Below, in pieces: positions 35,429 through 43,722 of a stretch of 64,000 bases of DNA. Each line of letters opens with the position of its first letter. The stretch's first letter is position 1. Position numbers and translations under genes: made by a program. The notes below the pieces were generated by a model, which searched no databases, was not told the DNA's origin, and saw only the letters and a program-made list of their open reading frames with translations. This stretch comes from Paenibacillus sp. SYP-B3998. GTDB lineage: Bacteria > Bacillota > Bacilli > Paenibacillales > NBRC-103111. The stretch is from contig NZ_JAAIKC010000006.1 in the NCBI RefSeq assembly GCF_010820665.1, positions 186,001 through 250,000 on the forward strand, written 5' to 3'.

Positions 35429-35537
35429 GACTTCCCCCTATAAATGAGAGTTTATTTGCTTACTCCTGTCCAATTATCTATTCTACCTGTATGCCTACGT
35501 TTCTGACAAGACCTTCGACAAAGGTCGTCACAGGTAA

Positions 35538-37001
35538 CTATTCTTCAACAAACTTTTCACGATTTCTGTGGTCTATATACCTTGCCTCGCGGCAATCCTG
35601 GATTGCCATTTCATCTTGCAATTGCGCTGCTAGAACATCCCGAATAAATTCCGGGAGCATATAAGCGATATTCGTTCCTTTACCTAAACTCAGGTAGCCC
35701 GAGCCAAAAGTGAACATGTCGATCGTACCGACCACATATTCTCGATCAAGCAGTAAAGGCTCATCGCCAACAGTAACTGCGATGATCCGTTCATACGGCG
35801 GACGATCGCTATCCACCTCAACTCGGATACCGTCGACACACAGAACACCAAGAACTTCGCCCCGGAAACCGAATCCACGAATCGGCTTCTCGATAAACTC
35901 ACCAAGCTGCGACTCTTCGAGCGCTTGGAGCAGATGAGCCCCGCTGAGCGTTATGCGGCAGGGATTGATCGGACCTGGGCAGATTTCAAGTAATCTGCCG
36001 CGCGTCAGCCGCCCCTCCTTCAGTCCCTGAAGGAGTTGGCCGCTATTGACCAGCCCGATCTCGGCGCTGGTCCAGCGGCGAATCCCTGCGGCAAGCAAGT
36101 TGCCAAGCGGGGATTCGCCGTACCAGTCCAGGCGCAGCGGCTCCCGCAGCTGCGCCACCTCCGCGTCCAGCGCAGAGGCGCTGGACTTGCGGTAGTGCTC
36201 CAACAGCGCGGTAACGCTGCTGTCGTCGACAACGTCGGCCATTGAGACGACGCGGCCGATTAGATCTACGATCCTGCGCTGCGTCGGATCGTATGCTAAT
36301 TCGATATGGCCGGCGTACTGCCCGAACTTGCCGGCTGCACAGATGTAAGTACCGCTGAGTAAGAGCGGCTCCTCCAACAAATGGTGCGTATGGCCTCCCA
36401 GAATCAGATCGATGCCGCTGAGCTCTTCCGCCATCCGCTGATCCATACGCAGCCCTAGATGAGAAAGCACGATAAGAATATCCACTTCGGTTCGAAGCAA
36501 CTCCGTATACGCCCTAACTGCTTCAAAAGGTTCGGTTACGTTCCAACCCAACAGCTCGTAATAATCCGTATACGCAGCTGTTATGCCGATTAGACCGATT
36601 TTCAATCCGGATTTCTGCACAACAGCACAAGGAGACATCCAATCTGGCGCCTTATTCGTCGCTACTTCTTTAATATTACTTCCGATTATAGGAAACTCCG
36701 CATACTCACCAAACACAGACTTTAAGATGTCCGGCGTGAAGGTCAATCCCTCGTTATTGCCAACCACCATGGCTTCGTAACCCGTTACGTTCATGATCGC
36801 TACATTTGCAATTCCGCTTGTTCCTTCGGTTTCCGGGCGCATCCGATCCATGTGATCACCAATATCCAGTGTCAGTACTTCATCCCGAGACAGACGATTA
36901 CGAACACTTTGGAAATAAGTACTGATTTTGGGCATCTGCTCAAAATGACTATGGATGTCATTCGTATGCAAGATTACAACGCGCTGCAGCTCTTCAGACA
37001 T
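35538..37001 (-). CDS. yunD: YunD-like metallophosphatase / 5'-nucleotidase
   Basis: A 487-aa protein with an N-terminal calcineurin-like metallophosphoesterase domain (ILHTNDIHSHF, LDIGDH, VGNNEG, VLSHLGLRMD and LILGGHTHH) and a C-terminal 5'-nucleotidase substrate domain (about 285-470). It has no signal peptide, so it acts in the cytoplasm. GNNE replaces the usual GNHE, which I believe is normal for the YunD subgroup. AGGAGGTG lies 6 bases before ATG 37001. The middle (about 36.0-36.3 kb) is locally very GC-rich. Confidence 0.88.
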   Translation of the reverse strand: MSEELQRVVILHTNDIHSHFEQMPKISTYFQSVRNRLSRDEVLTLDIGDHMDRMRPETEGTSGIANVAIMNVTGYEAMVVGNNEGLTFTPDILKSVFGEYAEFPIIGSNIKEVATNKAPDWMSPCAVVQKSGLKIGLIGITAAYTDYYELLGWNVTEPFEAVRAYTELLRTEVDILIVLSHLGLRMDQRMAEELSGIDLILGGHTHHLLEEPLLLSGTYICAAGKFGQYAGHIELAYDPTQRRIVDLIGRVVSMADVVDDSSVTALLEHYRKSSASALDAEVAQLREPLRLDWYGESPLGNLLAAGIRRWTSAEIGLVNSGQLLQGLKEGRLTRGRLLEICPGPINPCRITLSGAHLLQALEESQLGEFIEKPIRGFGFRGEVLGVLCVDGIRVEVDSDRPPYERIIAVTVGDEPLLLDREYVVGTIDMFTFGSGYLSLGKGTNIAYMLPEFIRDVLAAQLQDEMAIQDCREARYIDHRNREKFVEE

Positions 37002-37079
37002 GCCGCTCACCTCCTAAGAGCTTTCCGTAAGAAAGCTGACATCATAAGCATATCTAATCTTATTCAGCAACCTTGACTC

Positions 37080-37553
37080 TCATTTCTTGATTTTGAGATC
37101 CTTCAAGGAAACCGTATTTTTGAAGCCGTATGTAGCCTCTTCACCAAGAGTGACATCATGGAGAAACCATATTTTCACAACACCTTTGACATTAAGGCAC
37201 TCACTGCTGCCGTCGGGAACGTATAGCCTTATCGGGTACCCTTTCTTCAACGCCTGACCCTCTTGCGCATACAAAAACAAAGCTTGCTTAACTTGTGACC
37301 AAGGCAGCATGGCTTGGAACTCATCCATTGCTTCTACCATGACATGCGTCGGTTCAGGTGCTTCGATGACATGATGTCGCTTCCAGCTATCATACCAAGA
37401 CGTTAAATCGAAGGCATCTCCTTGTACATCAGGCACTCTTTCTTCCAGCGGCAGGACCTGTTTGGCAATAGCGACAATGCGCTGTACAGTTAACTCCTCA
37501 GTGACTATATGTAAGTCTGACACTTGTATGCGGATATCGGTAGACATAGCCAA
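37080..37553 (-). CDS. Orphan sulfite-oxidase-like (molybdopterin oxidoreductase) domain protein
   Basis: A 157-aa protein whose C-terminal half resembles the end of the sulfite-oxidase/YedY molybdopterin domain: YPIRLYVPDGSSECLNVKG followed by VVKIWFLHD. The N-terminal half (DLTSWYDSWKRH, LPWSQVKQALFLYAQ) is compatible with the same fold. No equivalent of the molybdenum-ligand Cys is evident; the only Cys is in SSECLN. It is divergent from moaDE-moeB, which supports a molybdopterin link. Start may be TTG 37553 or ATG 37547; GGAAGGGG precedes both. Confidence 0.6.
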   Translation of the reverse strand: MAMSTDIRIQVSDLHIVTEELTVQRIVAIAKQVLPLEERVPDVQGDAFDLTSWYDSWKRHHVIEAPEPTHVMVEAMDEFQAMLPWSQVKQALFLYAQEGQALKKGYPIRLYVPDGSSECLNVKGVVKIWFLHDVTLGEEATYGFKNTVSLKDLKIKK

Positions 37554-37635
37554 GGTATCCCCTTCCTTATCATCAAAACACTTTTCCCATTATACCATCT
37601 TCCCGCTAAAATATGATATGCTGAAAGGGATACCT
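37553..37635. repeat. Inverted repeat flanking the moaDE divergent promoter region
   Basis: AGGTATCCC (37553-37561) and GGGATACCT (37627-37635) are exact inverted copies bracketing the intergenic region, 65 bases apart. One overlaps the leftward gene's ribosome site; the other lies in the moaDE leader. Confidence 0.5.
37584..37612 (+). promoter_or_regulatory. Candidate promoter of moaDE-moeB
   Basis: TTCCCA (37584-37589), 17 bases, TAAAAT (37607-37612), 51 bases before the moaDE start. The -10 matches 5 of 6. Confidence 0.45.
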
Positions 37636-37663
37636 ACAATAAAAGCACTCAGGAGTAAACCCC

Positions 37664-38371
37664 ATGCGAATACATATTCAACTCTTTGCAGGTCTAGTGG
37701 ACTTACTTGGGACTTCAGTCCTCACCATTGAAATTGAGCAAGCGTCTATTTCTATAGAACAACTGAAACAACGTGTTGTGGATCTGCATCCTAAGGCCGC
37801 TACGCAGCTGTTTTCTTGTTTCTTCGCCAAAAACCAGGCTTATGCCCATGAGCAAGATATCGTTACAGAAGGTGACGAGCTTGCATTAATCCCGCCGGTA
37901 TCTGGTGGACAACCATCCAATTATGTCATTACCTACGATACCATCGATGTCTCTGAGGTTACCTCCAAAGTCAATCATCCCAATCACGGCGCTTCAATTG
38001 CTTTTGTCGGTACCACAAGAGAAATGACTTTCGGTCAGCGAACTGTCCTTTTGGAATACGAAGCTTATATCCCTATGGCCTTAAAAACCATGGAAACGAT
38101 TGGCGAGGAAATTGAAACGAACTGGCCTGGCACCCTGTGCGCAATCACACATCGATTAGGCAAGGTCGATATCGCCGAAGCGAGTGTTGTTATCGCCATA
38201 TCCTCGCCTCACCGGGCTGGCTGTTACGACGCTAGTCGTTTTGCGATTGAACGATTGAAACAAATTGTACCCATCTGGAAAAAAGAAATATGGGAAGATG
38301 GTTCTGAGTGGAAGGGCAACCAAACTGGCCCATGGAACCCCCTCCAAGCACCCGAATTTGAGTCAAAGTAA
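37664..38371 (+). CDS. MoaD-MoaE fusion, molybdopterin synthase in one chain
   Basis: A 235-aa fusion of the two molybdopterin synthase subunits. Residues 1-84 are a ubiquitin-like MoaD ending in ALIPPVSGGQPSN, so its Gly-Gly, which must be a free C-terminus to accept sulfur, is internal. Residues about 85-225 are MoaE: FVGTTRE, LEYEAY, HRLGKVDIAEA, SSPHRAGCYDA and LKQIVPIWKKE, including the His-Arg and two Lys of the MoaE active site. Mycobacterial MoaX is a similar fusion that is cleaved after the Gly-Gly. The adjacent moeB would activate the MoaD part. Confidence 0.92.
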   Translation: MRIHIQLFAGLVDLLGTSVLTIEIEQASISIEQLKQRVVDLHPKAATQLFSCFFAKNQAYAHEQDIVTEGDELALIPPVSGGQPSNYVITYDTIDVSEVTSKVNHPNHGASIAFVGTTREMTFGQRTVLLEYEAYIPMALKTMETIGEEIETNWPGTLCAITHRLGKVDIAEASVVIAISSPHRAGCYDASRFAIERLKQIVPIWKKEIWEDGSEWKGNQTGPWNPLQAPEFESK

Positions 38372-38389
38372 GACTGGAGATGAATAAAG

Positions 38390-39454
38390 ATGGACTTGTA
38401 CATAAATGAAATATCCCAAAATGATGTGGATTCGCGCTATTCTAGGCAGGTTCTATTTTCCCCTATTGGCGTGGAAGGACAGCGCAAATTGCATATAAGC
38501 AAAGTTGCTATAGTCGGTATGGGCGCGCTCGGAACTGTTTTAGCCAACCATATGGTTCGGGCAGGGGTCGGATATGTTCGTTTAATCGATCGAGACTTTG
38601 TAGAAGCAAGCAATTTACAGAGACAAATGCTCTATGACGAAGAAGATGCTTCATCTTCAACACCCAAAGCAATAGCTGCAGCCAAACGACTGCAGCTTGT
38701 AAATTCGCAAGTTACTATTGACCCCTATGTAACCGATCTCAACCCGACCAACGCCGAGCAATTGCTCGGGGGCGTAGATCTCATTTTGGATGGCACGGAC
38801 AATTTTTCTGTCCGTTTTCTAATTAACGATGTCAGCAACAAGCTAAACATCCCGTGGATCTATGGGGGAGCTGTGGCATCAAGAGGGGTATCTTTAACGA
38901 TTATTCCGGGGCAAACGCCATGTTTGAGATGCTTGTTCACACAAGCGCCAGCAGCAGGTACGACAGAAACCTGTGATACAGCAGGAGTTATTGGAGGAAT
39001 AATCCACGTTGTCGCCTCTTTCCAAGCCACGGAAGCACTCAAAATCCTCGTAAATGACCAGAAAAACCTGAATCTCAACATGCAGCAGTGGGACTTATGG
39101 TTCAATCAAAACTCAGCAATCAACGTATCAAGTGCGCGTAAAAGCGATTGTCCCGCTTGCGAGCAAAAACACTACGAGTATCTAGACGCATTGCTGGAAA
39201 GCGATACGATTCAATCTCTGTGCGGGCGCAACTCGGTTCAAGTTCATCCAATACAACCTTCTACATTAACGTTAGAAGATTGGGAGAAGCGTTTAGAGCC
39301 TCTGGGCCCGGTTCAAAGAAACCGCTTTTTATTAAAATTTCAAGCAAGTCCTGATGTACATCTCGTTATTTTCCCGGATGGGCGGGTCCTTATCCAAGGA
39401 ACTGATGATTTAACTCAGGCTAAAAGCCTTTACAGCCGATATATAGGGATGTAG
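38390..39454 (+). CDS. moeB: MoeB/ThiF-family adenylyltransferase with C-terminal extension
   Basis: A 354-aa E1-like enzyme that adenylates the C-terminal Gly of MoaD (or ThiS-type proteins) before sulfur transfer. Motifs: VAIVGMGALGTVLANHMVRA (nucleotide loop, about 38-57), DRDFVEASNLQRQ, LDGTDNFSVRFLIND, zinc cysteines CLRC and CPAC, and TCDTAGVIGG. Residues beyond about 265 form a shortened tail (VHLVIFPDGRVLIQGTDD) in the position of a rhodanese domain, without an obvious active Cys. It follows moaDE by 18 bases. Confidence 0.9.
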   Translation: MDLYINEISQNDVDSRYSRQVLFSPIGVEGQRKLHISKVAIVGMGALGTVLANHMVRAGVGYVRLIDRDFVEASNLQRQMLYDEEDASSSTPKAIAAAKRLQLVNSQVTIDPYVTDLNPTNAEQLLGGVDLILDGTDNFSVRFLINDVSNKLNIPWIYGGAVASRGVSLTIIPGQTPCLRCLFTQAPAAGTTETCDTAGVIGGIIHVVASFQATEALKILVNDQKNLNLNMQQWDLWFNQNSAINVSSARKSDCPACEQKHYEYLDALLESDTIQSLCGRNSVQVHPIQPSTLTLEDWEKRLEPLGPVQRNRFLLKFQASPDVHLVIFPDGRVLIQGTDDLTQAKSLYSRYIGM

Positions 39455-39556
39455 AACTACTAAAAAACTGAGCTATTGATATTGCCAATCTCTAGGGGTT
39501 GCTGATACTATAACTATATACCTACTAGGATATATAGGTCTCGGAAAGGATTCTCT

Positions 39557-40603
39557 ATGCGCATACACGTGCTACAACTTATAGTCGGCGACAAACTTAT
39601 TTCTGATTCCTACAATTCCGTAGGACTTCATCTTCTCTCATCGGGCACCGTCTTAGATGCTGGAGATATTTTGATGCTTAATCGACACAATATCGATTAT
39701 GTCGACATCTTGCCCAGAGAAACTGAAGATCCCGAGCAGGACGAACGCACTCAATATCAGGTGACTCCTGAGCAATCCGATTGCTTTCATAAAGCAATTG
39801 ATGGCATTAAACAATTATTTAAGTGTGCAGGTTTTGGCGATAAGCTCGTGAATAATGATGTAGAAACCGCTTTCAATCCATTAATACAAAGTTTCCAAGG
39901 TGAAAAGGATGTTGTTTCACTCCTTCTTTCTTTGAACAGCCAGGACGATTATACCTATCAGCACAGCGTGCAAGTAGGCATGCTTTCGTACTATATGGCC
40001 AAATGGATGTACAAGAGTGACAAAGAAGCATTACTTATTGGAAAAGCGGGATATTTGCACGATATCGGTAAAAGTAAAATCGATCCAAGCATTTTAGAAA
40101 AGCCGGGCAAGCTCACCAATGATGAGTACAATGAAATCAAGAAGCATACCATTTATGGCTACGAAATTATACGTGATTCCTTACAAGACAATACGATCGC
40201 GCTAGTCGCTCTTCAGCACCATGAACGATTCGATGGCAGCGGGTACCCGATGCGCAGAACAAAAACAGAGATCCATTCTTATTCAACGATTATAGCGGTT
40301 GCAGATGTTTACAGCGCAATGATCAGCAACCGTGTTTATCAAGAAAGTCGCGATCTTCTCTTTGTCCTGAAAGAGCTACATCGCATGAGCTTCGGGCAGC
40401 TTGATCCGAAAATTACGCAAATATTTATTCGTAATATGATTCCAAACTTTATTGGCAAGAAGGTTTCCTTAAGCGATGGAAGAGCTGGAACCATAGTGAT
40501 GACGAATCCTTCTGATTTTTTTAGACCGCTAATCAAAATTAAAAATGAATTCGTTGATCTGTCCCAGCTCAATGGTGTCGAAATCACCCAGATCGCCATG
40601 TAA
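39557..40603 (+). CDS. Second HD-GYP domain protein, probable cyclic-di-GMP phosphodiesterase
   Basis: A 348-aa protein with the same layout as the gene at 33.4 kb: N-terminal region of about 110 residues (GLHLLSSGTVLDAGDILML), HD-GYP domain (QHSVQVGMLSYYMA, GYLHDIGKSKIDP near 170, HTIYGYEII, QHHERFDGSGYPM, VADVYSAMISNRVYQ) and a short C-terminal barrel-like tail (VSLSDGRAGTIVM). Metal and GYP residues are intact. The two are clearly paralogous in architecture. AAAGGA lies 9 bases before the ATG. It converges on the DUF350 gene with a 6-base gap. Confidence 0.9.
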   Translation: MRIHVLQLIVGDKLISDSYNSVGLHLLSSGTVLDAGDILMLNRHNIDYVDILPRETEDPEQDERTQYQVTPEQSDCFHKAIDGIKQLFKCAGFGDKLVNNDVETAFNPLIQSFQGEKDVVSLLLSLNSQDDYTYQHSVQVGMLSYYMAKWMYKSDKEALLIGKAGYLHDIGKSKIDPSILEKPGKLTNDEYNEIKKHTIYGYEIIRDSLQDNTIALVALQHHERFDGSGYPMRRTKTEIHSYSTIIAVADVYSAMISNRVYQESRDLLFVLKELHRMSFGQLDPKITQIFIRNMIPNFIGKKVSLSDGRAGTIVMTNPSDFFRPLIKIKNEFVDLSQLNGVEITQIAM

Positions 40604-40609
40604 TATGTA

Positions 40610-40999
40610 TTAAATAATTAAACTTCCAACGGTTAGTGCCATACCAATGTAAACAGCCGCTAGCAAGGTGCCTACAGCGATATTTCCTTGTTTCAACTGA
40701 TCGGAAAGCCGTACGCCTGGCGTTAGCCAATCGAACACCCAATACGTTGCGATCAAACAAACATAACCAACTGCAAACCATAAGCTCATGTGCCAGATGG
40801 AGGAATTCGTATAAGCGGCAATTGCAAGCACTATAGCGGTGGCGACAAATTTACCACCCATGGTAATTCCTACTGCTACATTGCCCTTATTCACTTCCTC
40901 CATATCGCGATAAGGCGTCATTAAACTAAAGATATACATACCCGCAAACTGAAGCACAACAATAACGAGTAAACTAATTACTACATTGACTACGATCAC
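40610..40999 (-). CDS. DUF350 (YjfL-like) membrane protein
   Basis: A 129-aa membrane protein with four hydrophobic segments. The DUF350 signature occurs twice: NKGNVAVGITMGG and KQGNIAVGTLLAA. I place the start at GTG 40999, because it overlaps the preceding stop (GTGA) and GGGGGTG sits 6 bases upstream; the frame opens at 41008. Last gene of a five-gene coupled operon. In E. coli, DUF350 YjfL sits in an operon with the ATP-grasp ligase YjfC, the same pairing as here. Confidence 0.85.
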   Translation of the reverse strand: MIVVNVVISLLVIVVLQFAGMYIFSLMTPYRDMEEVNKGNVAVGITMGGKFVATAIVLAIAAYTNSSIWHMSLWFAVGYVCLIATYWVFDWLTPGVRLSDQLKQGNIAVGTLLAAVYIGMALTVGSLII

Positions 41000-41658
41000 T
41001 CTGCCCACCCCCGAAATTTCGCCATCGTTAGATCATAATTGCTGTAATCATGCACTTCTTCCAGAATAACCTGCACTTGCTTCTTATCTTTAAAACTCTT
41101 ATACCGATCTTCCGCAATAGGTTGTTTGACTTTCTGACCGGTTGGCAAGTCGGCTACTGCAAAATATCGGAACTTCCCGTTTAATTCTGTTTTATAGACT
41201 CCAATCAAATCCACTTCCGTTTTTATTTCTGTCTTTAACTCTGCGATATCTTTGTCAGCTTCTTCTTTCGTTTTGAACGTCTTGATCGATTTCCATTGCG
41301 ACAGGGTTACATCATTTTTCCCCTGATTATCTGCTTTCATCGAGGCATTCATATAGCTAAGGACCCATACCTGGTCACCCGTGGCGAAATTTTGATCATT
41401 AGATATCCGCTCATTGTTGGGCAGCAGAACCATATCTCCATCCAGCAGATCACCCACCTTGGCTTCTTTCACTTGATAGTCCCATGGAACCTCATTGCTT
41501 CCGCTGTTCGTAGAACCTCCCACACCAGTTCCACTACTTACTGCCGATTTGGCATTCATAACAGATGGTTTCTTATTAAAAGCACTGCTTATCATTGCTA
41601 TGATTACAATGACAACGATCAATCCGGCTGCCATCAACCAAAACCGTTGCTGTTTCAA
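40996..41658 (-). CDS. Single-pass membrane protein of unknown family in the amidoligase operon
   Basis: A 220-aa protein with an N-terminal transmembrane anchor (FWLMAAGLIVVIVIIAMISS, about 6-25), a Ser/Gly/Asn-rich linker (about 38-58) and an extracytoplasmic domain of about 160 residues. The domain begins VKEAKVGDLLDGDMVLLPNN and has a charged helical middle (TKEEADKDIAELKTEIKTEV). I do not recognise the family; in gene order it sits where E. coli has yjfK, but I see no convincing similarity. Start and stop overlap both neighbours (ATGA, GTGA). Confidence 0.75.
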   Translation of the reverse strand: MKQQRFWLMAAGLIVVIVIIAMISSAFNKKPSVMNAKSAVSSGTGVGGSTNSGSNEVPWDYQVKEAKVGDLLDGDMVLLPNNERISNDQNFATGDQVWVLSYMNASMKADNQGKNDVTLSQWKSIKTFKTKEEADKDIAELKTEIKTEVDLIGVYKTELNGKFRYFAVADLPTGQKVKQPIAEDRYKSFKDKKQVQVILEEVHDYSNYDLTMAKFRGWAE

Positions 41659-42863
41659 GATGCATTCACTCCTATCGCCACAAAATGGCTTGAATTACCG
41701 GTAATGATCCCACCAGCTCTCCCTAATAACCCACAAGGTACGCCGTTGAGAACAAACAATCCTGTTAACAGATACTTTTCTCCATTTTCAAAATCCAATT
41801 TCGGCAAGTCGGCTCGTTGTTGGAATACTCTACTAAAAAATACACTCGTATCAAAACCAGCCTCGTCTTTACTCTCTAATTCGCCATTAGCGTTATAGAG
41901 CTCAACGGAGCCCCCTTCTCTACCGAACATCGCTTTGGATACATAATCGCCTTCAAATGCAGGCGCCATATAAGTTGGCAGCATATACGTCTGTATAGCC
42001 AGATGCTCCGCCTCTGTGAAAAAATCCGTTTGCTGCGCATGTAACTCCCATATGATGGCCTGTAAGCCCTTAGATTGCAAAATAACCGCATGCAAAGGAT
42101 TAAATAGCTGTACGAATTGTTCTTCAACGGAATAAGCCAATGCTTCGCCGCCTTCATCAATCCCCATCCATTCTTTGGGGTACAAAGCGAACATTCTCGC
42201 AATGGTATCCTTCTCTCCTACCTTTACGATCCCTTCCTCTATCCACAAATCCAAGCAGTCGATACAGGTGATGTTTCTACCGCTATGCGCTACCAATGCA
42301 TCAATAGTCCCCGTGTCTTCCACATGATGACCGTATGAAGTACAGGCAGCATAATCCGGTGCTTCTGCTTCCCAGGCTTGACGTATCCACTCTTTCATGC
42401 CGATATTGGGTGATGCTAGACCATATTGTTCACTGAGCCAAGGTGTCGCTATGGAAGCTTCTACATACCCCGTTGGTGTATCCGCATTGAGCTCTAACAA
42501 CTTTATACTGCCTTCTTGATTCACGGCAAAATCAAACCGCGCATAACGGCTGATAAGGCCTGGCTCGTTAGGCTCTAGTCGATCAAGACCATCCCATAAC
42601 ACCTCTGGTATGCATAGCTGCTCATACAGCTCACGGTTTCCTTTAACAAAACGTGCTGCTTTATCAAATACGTCCCACAAGGCTCCCGCGGCGTGCAGTA
42701 GCTCTTCATAAGCAGTTCTCTGCATAACGACAAGCTGATCGATCCAGTATGCCTCGTCTTCAAGGTTGGCCCACGTAAAACCAAGAGCGGCTAACTGCTC
42801 GACACGGTCATTCCGATCTGGAGAAGGTGTCCCCACAACTTCATAAACGGGAAGATTAACCAC
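41655..42863 (-). CDS. Glutathionylspermidine synthase-like ATP-grasp amidoligase (YjfC/YgiC type)
   Basis: A protein of about 402 aa, the synthetase half of the glutathionylspermidine synthase family, stand-alone as in E. coli YgiC and YjfC. Family marks: FDFAVNQEGSIKLLELNADT, ATPWLSEQYG, MFALYPKEWMG, LPTYMAPAFEGDYVSKAMFG with the ATP-grasp Lys, and FGREGGSVELY. It should form an amide between a carboxylate and an amine, substrate unknown. The frame opens at 43031, inside the Ser-rich gene; GTG 42863 overlaps that gene's stop (GTGGTTAA) and gives the family N-terminus, but its ribosome site is poor, so the exact start is uncertain. Confidence 0.85.
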   Translation of the reverse strand: MVNLPVYEVVGTPSPDRNDRVEQLAALGFTWANLEDEAYWIDQLVVMQRTAYEELLHAAGALWDVFDKAARFVKGNRELYEQLCIPEVLWDGLDRLEPNEPGLISRYARFDFAVNQEGSIKLLELNADTPTGYVEASIATPWLSEQYGLASPNIGMKEWIRQAWEAEAPDYAACTSYGHHVEDTGTIDALVAHSGRNITCIDCLDLWIEEGIVKVGEKDTIARMFALYPKEWMGIDEGGEALAYSVEEQFVQLFNPLHAVILQSKGLQAIIWELHAQQTDFFTEAEHLAIQTYMLPTYMAPAFEGDYVSKAMFGREGGSVELYNANGELESKDEAGFDTSVFFSRVFQQRADLPKLDFENGEKYLLTGLFVLNGVPCGLLGRAGGIITGNSSHFVAIGVNAS

Positions 42864-43722
42864 CTGAGCTAGACCCAGAGGAGGAACTGAAACCGCTTGA
42901 TTTCCCACCAATACTTCCTGACGACGTTGAAGTGGACTTCGAGCTTGAGCTTGAACCGGATGTTGTTCCCGAAGAAGTACCAGAACTGGAACCAGATTTC
43001 GACCCAGTTGTTGTATCTGTACTACTTGCACCCGAACTTGATGTCGACTTTGTTCCCGATGTTGTATCTGTACTACTGGTACCTGAACCCGATCCTGAGC
43101 TTGATGTCGTACCCGACTTCATGCCTGATGTTGTACCTGATGCACCACCCGACGTACTTGACGTACTGGACGGCGTTTTCGTATTGGAAGAAGATGACGA
43201 CTTATTACTTGTAAAGCTTCCCTTACCGCTCGAAGTGGTAGGTGCTTTCGTTGTAGATCGGTTAGTAAACGAATTTCCTTGGTAATTCTTGGTGACATAA
43301 GGTGTATTGGAACGATATTGATAAGACTTATGATTGCTTACATAGTTACTGGACGAATAGGGACTGCCCCCATTGAAGATAAGGTGATACAATAGCAAAT
43401 CATCCCAACCAAAGCCGCCTCCTTGGTTGATGATAATTGGCGTATTACTGTTCCCAGTGCCACTTCCTGTTGACGCCGTAGGCGTTGGAGAAGCAGCCGT
43501 ATCAGTTACCCCTTTCTCAGAGGCTAGAACCGGCAAACTCCAGTCGATTGATGCGTCATAATACGCTTTCACACCTTCTGTCGACCATTCAACGAGTTTA
43601 GGTACACCTGCTGGTGTATTGCTAGCGCTTGCTGTCTCCGCAGTTCCTAAAGGAACTAAGATTATGTGGCTGGCTAGTAGCATCCCCAACGAAAGAGAGA
43701 GCACTTTCAACGGTCGTTTCAA
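42856..43722 (-). CDS. Exported Ser/Thr/Gly-rich low-complexity protein, YgiB-like by context
   Basis: A 288-aa protein with a signal peptide (about 1-30; VLSLSLGMLLASHIILVP) and a short ordered part (VPKLVEWSTEGVKAYYDASI). A Gly-Trp patch (GGGFGWDDLLLYHLIFNGG) precedes a C-terminal half (from about 165) almost wholly Ser, Gly, Thr and Lys. E. coli YgiB and YjfM, partners of YgiC and YjfC, have a similar signal peptide plus low-complexity Ser/Gly tail, so I infer an analogous role, perhaps as substrate of the ligase. TTG start with GGAGG upstream, overlapping the previous stop (TTGA). Confidence 0.75.
   Translation of the reverse strand: MKRPLKVLSLSLGMLLASHIILVPLGTAETASASNTPAGVPKLVEWSTEGVKAYYDASIDWSLPVLASEKGVTDTAASPTPTASTGSGTGNSNTPIIINQGGGFGWDDLLLYHLIFNGGSPYSSSNYVSNHKSYQYRSNTPYVTKNYQGNSFTNRSTTKAPTTSSGKGSFTSNKSSSSSNTKTPSSTSSTSGGASGTTSGMKSGTTSSSGSGSGTSSTDTTSGTKSTSSSGASSTDTTTGSKSGSSSGTSSGTTSGSSSSSKSTSTSSGSIGGKSSGFSSSSGSSSGG

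Noticed and set aside
35500..35530. GACCTT/AAGGTC hairpin between uppP and yunD as a terminator
   Set aside because: Only 6 bp and no T-tract on the minus strand.
39455..39556. Cyclic-di-GMP riboswitch ahead of the HD-GYP gene
   Set aside because: The roughly 100-base leader lacks the GEMM core sequences; only a loose TATATACC/GGATATATA symmetry was found.
42932..43285. Plus-strand open frame rich in Pro, Glu, Asp and Val
   Set aside because: It is the reverse reading of the Ser/Gly/Thr repeat tail; its composition follows mechanically from those codons.
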